A stretch of 12,119 nt of DNA, taken from positions 1 to 12,119 of the forward strand of contig QGUX01000084.1 of NCBI GenBank assembly GCA_003242275.1. Reading direction: 5' to 3'. The translations under genes and the position numbers were made by a program. The notes below the pieces were generated by a model. That model worked only from the letters and a program-made list of their open reading frames with translations, was not told the DNA's origin and did no database searches. Below are positions 6,317 to 12,119 of the stretch, piece by piece (position 1 is the first letter of the stretch; each line of letters opens with the position of its first letter). The stretch comes from Pseudomonadota bacterium (GTDB lineage: Bacteria; Pseudomonadota; Gammaproteobacteria; Steroidobacterales; Steroidobacteraceae).

Positions 6317-7804
6317 ATGTCCATCACGCTCGAGAGGGTCACCAAGCGCTACCACGGCCAGCCCGTGGTCAATGACGTCTCGCTGGAGGTGGCCGAGGGC
6401 GAGTTCTTCGTGCTGCTGGGCCCCAGCGGCAGCGGCAAGAGCACCCTGCTGCGCGCCATCGCCGGCCTCACCGGCATCGACGACGGCAGCATCTCGCTGC
6501 ACGGCAACGACGTCACCCACGTGGGCGCGCGCGAGCGTGGCGTGGGCTTCGTGTTCCAGAACTACGCGCTGTTCCGCCACCTCACCGTGGCCGACAACAT
6601 CGAGTTCGCGCTGCGCGTGCGCGGCGTGAAGTCGAAGGACCGCCGCGCGCGCCGCCAGGAACTGCTGAAACTGGTGGCGCTCGAGGGCTACGACGACCGC
6701 CTGCCCAGCCAGCTCTCCGGCGGCCAGCAGCAGCGCGTGGCGCTGGCCCGCGCGCTGGCGCACCGGCCGCCGGTGCTGCTGCTGGACGAGCCCTTCGGCG
6801 CACTGGACGCCAAGATCCGCGAGGAGCTGCGCCGCACGATCCGCGAGGTGCAGCGCAGCCTCGGCATCACCACCGTGCTGGTGACGCACGACCAGGAAGA
6901 AGCCTTCGCCATGGCCGACCACATCGGCGTGATGAACCTCGGCCGCCTGCTCGAGGTCGGCGATCCGCATGCGCTGTACGCCCGGCCGGCCACGCGCTTC
7001 GTGGCCACCTTCCTCGGCGCGGCCAACCTGCTGCTGGCGCGGCAGACGCCCGAGGGCATCCGCGTCGGCAATGCCTATGTCGATGCCACCGGCGAGCAGC
7101 CGCCCGGCGGCTCGCGCGAACATGAAGTGGTGGCGCTGCTGCGTCCCGAGGAAGTGGAACTGGCGCGCACCGCGGAGGAGCTCACCACCAGCGCCATCGG
7201 CACCGCCGTGGTCGAGGAGGTGCAGTTCACCGGCGCGCTGGAACGGCTGCGACTCAGGCTCGATGAACCGCGCGCCGCCATCCAGCACGGCGGTGCCGAA
7301 GCCACCGGCCGCATCGACGCCACCCGCACCCAGTCCGAATGCCGCGCCTTGCCGCTCTCGCCCGGCGATGCCGTGGCCATCGGCGCGCGCCGCCTGCACG
7401 TGCTGCCCACGCCGCTGTCGAGCTTCGAGGTGCACGCGGCCGATGAGGCAGCCGCCCGGCAGCTGCAGCAGGATCCGGTGCTGTCCACGCTGGTGGCGCG
7501 CATGAAGACGCGCGTGGCCTGGCAGCCCCCGGGCAGCGCGCCGCAGGGCGTGGTGGTGGCCGACGCCGCCGATGCCGCGCGGGCCATCGAGCTGCTGCGC
7601 GCCGGAGCCAACGAGGCGCTGCTGCTCACCGGCCGTGCCGGACTGCCGCGCCGCCTGTGCATCCACTGGACCGACGACGCCACGCGCGGCCCCACCCTGG
7701 CGGTGGCCGCCAGCCTGCTGCGCCACCTGCCCGGCGAGGCCATCTGCGTGGCCGCGAGCGGCGCCGGGAACCGGGAGGCGGGCCGGGTGCACTGCGCGCG
7801 CTGA
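6317..7804 (+). CDS. cysA: Sulfate ABC transporter ATPase CysA with C-terminal extension, frame interrupted
   Basis: ATP-hydrolysing subunit of a sulfate/thiosulfate importer. From the chosen ATG the ATPase has Walker A GPSGSGKST (35-43), the Q-loop FVFQNYALFRHLTVADNI, signature LSGGQQQR (133-140), Walker B LLLDEP (Asp157, Glu158) and H-loop His191 in VTHDQEEA. Residues ~235-370 look like the TOBE-type regulatory domain. I chose ATG 6317 because MSITLERVTKRYHGQPVV matches the family start; upstream ATGs at 6269 and 6278 would add 16 or 13 residues unlike the family. CysA proteins are usually about 350-365 residues, but this frame gives 495. Residues from ~444 (PRRLCIHWTDDATRG) look like the first half of a Usp-type alpha/beta domain. 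The frame then degenerates at about 7771-7804 and stops, while the rest of the domain continues in another frame to 8031. The stretch between TOBE and the Usp-like part is unrecognised. Confidence 0.9.
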   Translation: MSITLERVTKRYHGQPVVNDVSLEVAEGEFFVLLGPSGSGKSTLLRAIAGLTGIDDGSISLHGNDVTHVGARERGVGFVFQNYALFRHLTVADNIEFALRVRGVKSKDRRARRQELLKLVALEGYDDRLPSQLSGGQQQRVALARALAHRPPVLLLDEPFGALDAKIREELRRTIREVQRSLGITTVLVTHDQEEAFAMADHIGVMNLGRLLEVGDPHALYARPATRFVATFLGAANLLLARQTPEGIRVGNAYVDATGEQPPGGSREHEVVALLRPEEVELARTAEELTTSAIGTAVVEEVQFTGALERLRLRLDEPRAAIQHGGAEATGRIDATRTQSECRALPLSPGDAVAIGARRLHVLPTPLSSFEVHAADEAAARQLQQDPVLSTLVARMKTRVAWQPPGSAPQGVVVADAADAARAIELLRAGANEALLLTGRAGLPRRLCIHWTDDATRGPTLAVAASLLRHLPGEAICVAASGAGNREAGRVHCAR

Positions 7805-8031
7805 TCGACGCCCATGCCGAGGCGCGCGCCACGCATGCGCTGGAGACCCGCACCGAGGTGCTGACCGGCGAGTGGCCGGCGGCGCTGCAGGACTACCTGG
7901 CGTCGCTGGAACTGCCGCTGCTGGTGCTGGGCACCTCCAGCCTCGACCGCGCCGCCGGCGTGCTCGAGGCCGTGCGCCGCCACAATCCCGACGTGCCGGT
8001 GATGCTGGTGTACCGCGAGGCCGCCGCATGA
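7789..8031 (+). other. Frameshifted C-terminal half of the CysA Usp-like extension
   Basis: This frame, one base back from cysA, encodes 80 sensible residues: ALRALIDAHAEARATHALET, then a strand-helix-strand pattern with LELPLLVLGTSSLDRAAGV and ending DVPVMLVYREAAA. The order (helix, hydrophobic strand LLVLG, helix, PVMLVY) is that of the second half of a universal stress protein domain. The usual ATP-binding G-2x-G-9x-G-S/T pattern is absent. Further left this frame is Arg/Pro/Gly-rich and looks like an antiframe of cysA, and no good start codon with a ribosome site is seen, so it is unlikely to be a separate gene. Its TGA (8029-8031) overlaps the cysT ATG as ATGA, the same spacing as the other junctions of this operon, which suggests that it is normally the true end of cysA. 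Confidence 0.7.
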
Positions 8032-8870
8032 TCTTCCTGCGGCGCGAACGCAGCGTACTGCCCGGCTTCGGCCTGACGCTGGGCTTCACCAGCTTCTTCC
8101 TTTGCGCCATCGTGCTGCTGCCGCTGGCGGCGCTGGTGATGAAGGGCGCCGGCATGACATTGGGCCGCTTCATCGAGGTGGTCACCGACCCGCGCGCGCT
8201 GGCCTCCTATCGGCTGAGCTTCGGCAGCGCGCTGCTGGCTGCCGGCATCAACCTGGTGTTCGGCTTCATCGTCGCCTGGGTGCTGGTGCGCTACCAGTTC
8301 CCGGGCCGGCGCATCGTCGATGCCGTGATCGACATGCCCTTCGCGCTGCCCACGGCGGTGTCCGGCATCGCGCTGACGGCAGTGTTCGCCGGCAATGGCT
8401 GGATCGGCCAGTACCTGGAACCGCTGGGCATCAAGGTGGCCTACACCCAGTTGGGCATCACGCTGGCGCTGACGCTGATCGGCATGCCCTTCGTGGTGCG
8501 CTCCATCCAGCCGGCGCTGCAGGAGCTGCCGAAGGACGTGGAGGAAGTCGCCGCCACGCTGGGCGCCTCCCCCGGCTACACCTTCCGGCGCGTGATCCTG
8601 CCGGCGCTGCTGCCGGCCATCCTCACCGGCTTCACGCTGGCGTTCGCGCGCGGCGTGGGCGAGTACGGTTCGGTGATCTTCATCGCCGGCAACATCCCGA
8701 TGCAGACCGAGATCACGCCGCTGCTGATCGTGATCCGCCTGGAGGAGTACGACTACGCCGCCGCCGCGGCCCTGGGCTGCGTGATGCTGGCGATCTCCTT
8801 CCTGATGCTGTTGACCATCAACCTGCTGCAGCAGTGGGGCCGCAAGCGGGCCCATGGAGCGCGGACATGA
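8028..8870 (+). CDS. cysT: Sulfate ABC transporter permease CysT (CysU)
   Basis: A 280-residue inner-membrane permease that forms half of the sulfate translocation channel together with CysW. It opens MIFLRRERSVLPGFGLTLGF, the RxxSVLPGFGLTLG pattern typical of CysT, and has about six membrane helices. The ATPase-coupling EAA loop is at residues 172-192 (EEVAATLGASPGYTFRRVIL, followed by PALLP). The conserved GEYGSVIFIAGNIP and TEITPLLI blocks are also family-specific. The start is the ATG that overlaps the upstream frame's TGA (ATGA), and upstream codons in the same frame are Arg/Pro-rich and not protein-like. It ends in an ATGA overlap with cysW. Confidence 0.96.
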   Translation: MIFLRRERSVLPGFGLTLGFTSFFLCAIVLLPLAALVMKGAGMTLGRFIEVVTDPRALASYRLSFGSALLAAGINLVFGFIVAWVLVRYQFPGRRIVDAVIDMPFALPTAVSGIALTAVFAGNGWIGQYLEPLGIKVAYTQLGITLALTLIGMPFVVRSIQPALQELPKDVEEVAATLGASPGYTFRRVILPALLPAILTGFTLAFARGVGEYGSVIFIAGNIPMQTEITPLLIVIRLEEYDYAAAAALGCVMLAISFLMLLTINLLQQWGRKRAHGART

Positions 8871-9664
8871 CGCGCGCGCTGCTGATCGCCATTGCGCTGC
8901 TGTTCATCGGCGCGCTGCTGTTCGCGCCGCTGGCGGTGGTGTTCGCCAGCGCCTTCGAGCAGGGCTGGCGCGTGTGGCTGGAAAGCTTCGCCGACAGCGA
9001 CACCGCCGCCGCCATCCGCCTGACGCTGACCACTGCTGCCATCGTGGTGCCGCTGAACACCATCTTCGGCATCGCCGCCGCCTGGTGCATCTCCAAGTTC
9101 GAGTTCCGCGGCAAGAGCCTGCTGATCACGCTGATCGACCTGCCGCTGGCGGTGTCGCCGGTGGTCTCCGGCCTGGTGTACGTGCTGCTGTTCGGCCTGC
9201 AGGGCTGGTTCGGCCTGTGGCTGCAGGAGCACGGCATCAGCATCATCTTCGCGCTGCCCGGCATCGTGCTGGCCACGATGTTCGTCACCTTCCCCTACGT
9301 GGCGCGCGAGCTGATCCCGCTGATGCAGCAGCTCGGCAACGACGAGGAGGAGGCCGCCATCACGCTGGGTGCCGGGGGCTGGTCCACCTTCTTCCGGGTG
9401 ACCCTGCCACGCATCCGCTGGGGCCTGCTGTACGGCGTGATCCTGTGCAACGCCCGGGCGATGGGCGAATTTGGTGCCGTGTCCGTGGTCTCCGGCCATA
9501 TACGCGGATTGACCAATACCATGCCGCTGCACATTGAAATCCTTTATCAGGAATACAACTTCACGGCCGCCTTCGCGGTGGCCTCGCTGCTATCGTTGCT
9601 GGCAGTGCTCACCCTCGTGCTGAAGTCCCTGCTCGAATGGCGAACCGGATTGAAACATCGCTGA
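8867..9664 (+). CDS. cysW: Sulfate ABC transporter permease CysW
   Basis: A 265-residue inner-membrane permease, the partner of CysT. It begins MTRALLIAIALLFIGALLFA with a first membrane helix and continues with roughly five more. Family blocks include FGIAAAWCISKFEFRGKSLL, LIDLPLAVSPVVSGLVYVLL, the EAA loop at residues 160-180 (EEEAAITLGAGGWSTFFRVT then LPRIRWGLL), and AMGEFGAVSVVSGHI. The length is slightly short of the usual ~290 because the N-terminal tail is short. The ATG overlaps the cysT stop by 4 nt. The last 28 nt overlap the start of the histidine kinase gene. Confidence 0.95.
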   Translation: MTRALLIAIALLFIGALLFAPLAVVFASAFEQGWRVWLESFADSDTAAAIRLTLTTAAIVVPLNTIFGIAAAWCISKFEFRGKSLLITLIDLPLAVSPVVSGLVYVLLFGLQGWFGLWLQEHGISIIFALPGIVLATMFVTFPYVARELIPLMQQLGNDEEEAAITLGAGGWSTFFRVTLPRIRWGLLYGVILCNARAMGEFGAVSVVSGHIRGLTNTMPLHIEILYQEYNFTAAFAVASLLSLLAVLTLVLKSLLEWRTGLKHR

Positions 9665-11757
9665 AGCGCTGGCTGTCCGCGATCAGCGCGCTGGGCCAGT
9701 GGGTGCCGCGCCGTGGAAGCCTGGGCTGGTGGCTGGGCGGCATCCAGGTGCTGCTGGTGCTGCTGGTGGCGGCCGGCGTGTCCTGGGCCGCCATCGGCGT
9801 GCTGCAGGACCTGGCCGACAGCCGCCAGCGCGGCGAGGTGCAGCTGGCCGGCGCCGACGCGCGCGCCGCCATCACGCGCGCCGGCGAGGATGCGCTGGCG
9901 CTGGCGCGCGTGCTGTCGGACCGTCCCACGCTGCTGCGCCTGCTGCGCGAGCGCGACCTCGACGCCATGCCGCCCTTCCTGGCGCGCTTCTGCACCCGTG
10001 CCGAGGTGGATGCCTGCGCGGTGATCGAGCACGGCGTGCTGCTGGCGGAAGCCGGCCTGCCCGCGCCCTGGGATGCGCTGCGCGCCGCCGCCGCCGAGCA
10101 GGGCGAGCGCTTCATGGCCGCGCCGCAGGGCCAGGCCTACGCCTGGCTGGGCGCCGACGTGGCCATCGGCGCGGATGCGCCCGGCACGCAGGTCATCGTT
10201 GCCCGCCGCATGGACGAGCGCTTCGCCGCCTCGCTGACGCGCCACGAGGGCGTCAGGCTCAGGCTGCGCAACTACCGCGAGTTCCAGAGCAGCCCCGAGG
10301 ACGAATTCAGCGCGCTGCATACCGAGGCGCTGGTGGACGGCAATTACGCGGTCACGCACCTGCCGGCCCTGAAGCTGTATGCAGCCAGCCATCCGGTGTT
10401 TTCCTCCACCGGCGAGGGCATCGCGCTGCTGGAGACGCGCCTGTCCACCGACGCGGTGGAGCGCGAGGTGGCCGCGCTGCGCACCCGCCTGCTGTGGGTC
10501 GCGGCGCTGCTGGCCGCCGCCGCGCTGCTGGCGGGACTGGTGCTCGGCCGCCGGGTGACCGAGCCCACCGAGGCGCTCACCGCCGCGGCCGCGCGGCTGG
10601 GCCAGGGCGACTTCGCCGCCGCCATCCCGCGCGGCGGCCCGGCCGAGATCGGCCAGCTCGCCAGGACCATGGACGAGATGCGCCGCAGCCTGATCGACCT
10701 CACCGGCACGCTGCGCGCGCGCGAGGCCGAGGCCAAGGCCGTGCTCGACGGCATCGTCGAGGGCGTGTACGCGGTCGACGGCGAGCGCCGCATCCGCTAC
10801 CTCAACGACCGCGCCGCAAAACTGCTGGGCATCGACGCCTCCGAGGCCGTGGGCCGCTTCTGCGGTGATGTGCTGAACCCGCGCCCGGTCGGCAAGGAAC
10901 TGCCCTGCGAGCGCCTCTGCCCCATCCGCCACGCCCGCCAGGGCGGCGACGGCCACGCCATCGAATACCTCGCCACACCCGCCGGCGTGCGCCGCATGGC
11001 GCTGACCAGTTCGAAGCCCGTCGACGGCCTGCAGGTGCAGGTGCTGCGCGACGAGACCGAACTGGAAGCCGTGCGCCGCGCGCGCGACACCGTGCTCGCC
11101 AATGTGTCGCACGAGTTCCGCACCCCGCTGGCCGCGCAGCTCGCCTCCATCGAGCTGCTGCGCGAGGGCCTGAAGAGCCGCAATCCGGCCGAGCTGGAGT
11201 CGCTGGTGCTGTCGCTGGAGCGCGGCACCGTGCGCCTCACCCAGCTCATCGACAACCTGCTCGAGAGCGTGCGCATCGAGGCCGGCCAGCTCGACATCCG
11301 CCACCAGGACGTGGACCTCGCCAGCGTGATCGAGGATGCCCTGGCCACGGTGGAGCCGCTGCTGCGCCAGCGCGGCCAGGACGTGCTGCGCGAGGTGGAG
11401 GAGGACCTCACCCTGCAGGGCGACGCCGTGCGTCTCACCCAGGTGCTGGTGAACCTGCTCGCCAACGCCAGCAAGTATGCCCCCGAGAACACGCCCATCC
11501 GCGTCGGGGCCGCCCGCGAGGAAGGACGCATCGTCGCCTGGGTGGAGGACGAGGGCCCCGGTCCGCCGGAGGGCGCGCTGGAATCGGTGTTCGAGCGCTT
11601 CAACCGCGGCGGCGTCGAGCCTGCGCCCAGCGGCATGGGCCTGGGACTGTCGATCTCGCGCTCCATCGCCGAGCGCCATGGCGGTAAACTGACCGCCATG
11701 CGCACAGCCGATTCGCGCACGCGCTTCACGCTCACCCTGCCCGCCGGGAACGAATGA
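9637..11757 (+). CDS. Membrane sensor histidine kinase with periplasmic sensor, HAMP and PAS domains
   Basis: A 706-residue sensor kinase. Membrane helix 1 is at ~31-53 and helix 2 at ~285-305; the ~230-residue segment between them should be periplasmic and resembles a Cache-type sensor (fold inferred from size and the DERFAASLTRHEG-like helix). HAMP is at ~304-356. A PAS domain starts at ~369 and contains three cysteines (Cys409, Cys424, Cys428 in LPCERLCP). The kinase core has the H-box VSHEFRTPLAAQL with phospho-acceptor His492, N-box LVNLLANASKYAPENTP (Asn606, Asn610), G1 DEGPGPP, F-box VFERFNRGG and G2 GMGLGLS (666 on). The ATG lies inside the end of cysW (28-nt overlap), and the stop overlaps the response regulator start as ATGA. 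This places the kinase in the sulfate transporter operon. A role in sensing sulfate or transporter state is inference, and redox sensing through the PAS cysteines is also possible. Confidence 0.95.
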   Translation: MANRIETSLKRWLSAISALGQWVPRRGSLGWWLGGIQVLLVLLVAAGVSWAAIGVLQDLADSRQRGEVQLAGADARAAITRAGEDALALARVLSDRPTLLRLLRERDLDAMPPFLARFCTRAEVDACAVIEHGVLLAEAGLPAPWDALRAAAAEQGERFMAAPQGQAYAWLGADVAIGADAPGTQVIVARRMDERFAASLTRHEGVRLRLRNYREFQSSPEDEFSALHTEALVDGNYAVTHLPALKLYAASHPVFSSTGEGIALLETRLSTDAVEREVAALRTRLLWVAALLAAAALLAGLVLGRRVTEPTEALTAAAARLGQGDFAAAIPRGGPAEIGQLARTMDEMRRSLIDLTGTLRAREAEAKAVLDGIVEGVYAVDGERRIRYLNDRAAKLLGIDASEAVGRFCGDVLNPRPVGKELPCERLCPIRHARQGGDGHAIEYLATPAGVRRMALTSSKPVDGLQVQVLRDETELEAVRRARDTVLANVSHEFRTPLAAQLASIELLREGLKSRNPAELESLVLSLERGTVRLTQLIDNLLESVRIEAGQLDIRHQDVDLASVIEDALATVEPLLRQRGQDVLREVEEDLTLQGDAVRLTQVLVNLLANASKYAPENTPIRVGAAREEGRIVAWVEDEGPGPPEGALESVFERFNRGGVEPAPSGMGLGLSISRSIAERHGGKLTAMRTADSRTRFTLTLPAGNE

Positions 11758-12119
11758 AGATCCTCGTTGCCGACGACGACCCCGACCTGCTCGACCTCGT
11801 GGCCTATGCCCTGGGCCAGGCCGGCTACCTCGTGGTGAAGGCGAAGACCGGCACCGAGGCCGTGGAGCAGTACGACGGCGAGCGGCCGGACCTGGTCATC
11901 CTCGACATCAACATGCCCGGCGCCACCGGCTTCGAGGTGTGCGCGGCGCTGCGCGAGCGCGGCACCACGCCCATCATCATGCTCACCGCCCGCGGCGACG
12001 AACAGGACCTCGTGCGCGCGCTGGAGATGGGCGCGGACGACTACCTGGCCAAGCCCTTCAACCCGCGCGAGCTGCTGGCCCGCACCAAGCCGCTCTTGCG
12101 CGGGGCCGCGATCGAGGAC
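11754..12119 (+). CDS. Response regulator, receiver domain (3' end outside window)
   Basis: 122 codons are visible, starting at an ATG that overlaps the kinase stop. The receiver domain is complete: acidic pocket Asp7-Asp8-Asp9 (MKILVADDDPD), phospho-acceptor Asp51 in VILDINMPG, Thr78 in IIMLTARGDE and Lys100 in YLAKPFNPREL. The ADDYLAKPFNPRELLAR wording is typical of OmpR/PhoB-type regulators, which carry a C-terminal winged helix, but the output domain lies beyond the window. It should be the partner of the kinase just upstream. Targets are unknown; the sulfate operon itself or the divergent porin are reasonable guesses. Confidence 0.93.
   Translation, partial: MKILVADDDPDLLDLVAYALGQAGYLVVKAKTGTEAVEQYDGERPDLVILDINMPGATGFEVCAALRERGTTPIIMLTARGDEQDLVRALEMGADDYLAKPFNPRELLARTKPLLRGAAIED

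Noticed and set aside
7760..7804. Programmed -1 frameshift site
   Set aside because: No slippery X XXY YYZ heptamer in the cysA frame and no clear stimulatory structure tied to one, so an indel is the simpler reading.
7657..8031. Separate small gene starting at ATG 7657
   Set aside because: The first ~45 residues are Arg/Pro/Gly-rich shadow sequence of cysA. Only the part from ~7789 looks like protein, so a frameshifted end of cysA fits better.
6257..8185. 642-codon - strand frame opposite cysA
   Set aside because: Shadow of the CysA frame. It does not explain the frame break near 7780, since the sensible protein pattern on the + strand continues in another + frame.
9547..11679. 710-codon - strand frame opposite the histidine kinase
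   Set aside because: Shadow with biased composition. The + strand has all kinase boxes in order.

Overview
The window is a very GC-rich stretch of bacterial chromosome. The gene order at the left edge (dprA, smg, topA), the TopA type and the protein families point to a gammaproteobacterium of the Xanthomonadales/Nevskiales kind. This placement is inferred from gene content and codon bias, since no rRNA gene or other species marker is present. Coding density is high. Strong third-position G/C bias throughout gives many long, meaningless antisense frames.

Left part (1-3352, + strand): the last ~73 codons of DprA, whose frame is closed by a stop at 6-8; Smg (DUF494); then a complete 844-residue DNA topoisomerase I with a lysine/alanine-rich tail. 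A perfect 11-bp inverted repeat lies between smg and topA, and a perfect 9-bp hairpin follows topA.

Middle part (3353-6156): a small predicted four-helix membrane protein of unknown function on the + strand. Convergent to it, on the - strand, are an exodeoxyribonuclease III (xthA) and, upstream of xthA, an outer-membrane beta-barrel of the alginate-export porin type.

Right part (6157-12119, + strand): reading away from the porin is a tightly packed operon of sulfate ABC transporter genes, ATPase (cysA), permease (cysT/cysU) and permease (cysW). A membrane histidine kinase and a response regulator follow directly; the response regulator is cut by the window edge. Successive genes overlap by 4 nt (ATGA) or 28 nt, so transporter and two-component system are probably made together. 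No periplasmic sulfate-binding protein is encoded here.

The most notable point is cysA. It is much longer than a standard CysA, and its extra C-terminal region resembles a universal-stress-protein (Usp) fold. The frame is broken by a -1 type shift near 7766-7788. The second half of the Usp-like domain lies in another frame, and its stop overlaps the cysT start by ATGA. This is either a sequencing or assembly indel, a real mutation, or an unusual recoding site. No array, integrase, transposase or clearly novel multi-gene system was seen. The best candidates for something undescribed are the CysA-Usp fusion and the coupling of a sulfate transporter to a dedicated kinase/regulator pair.
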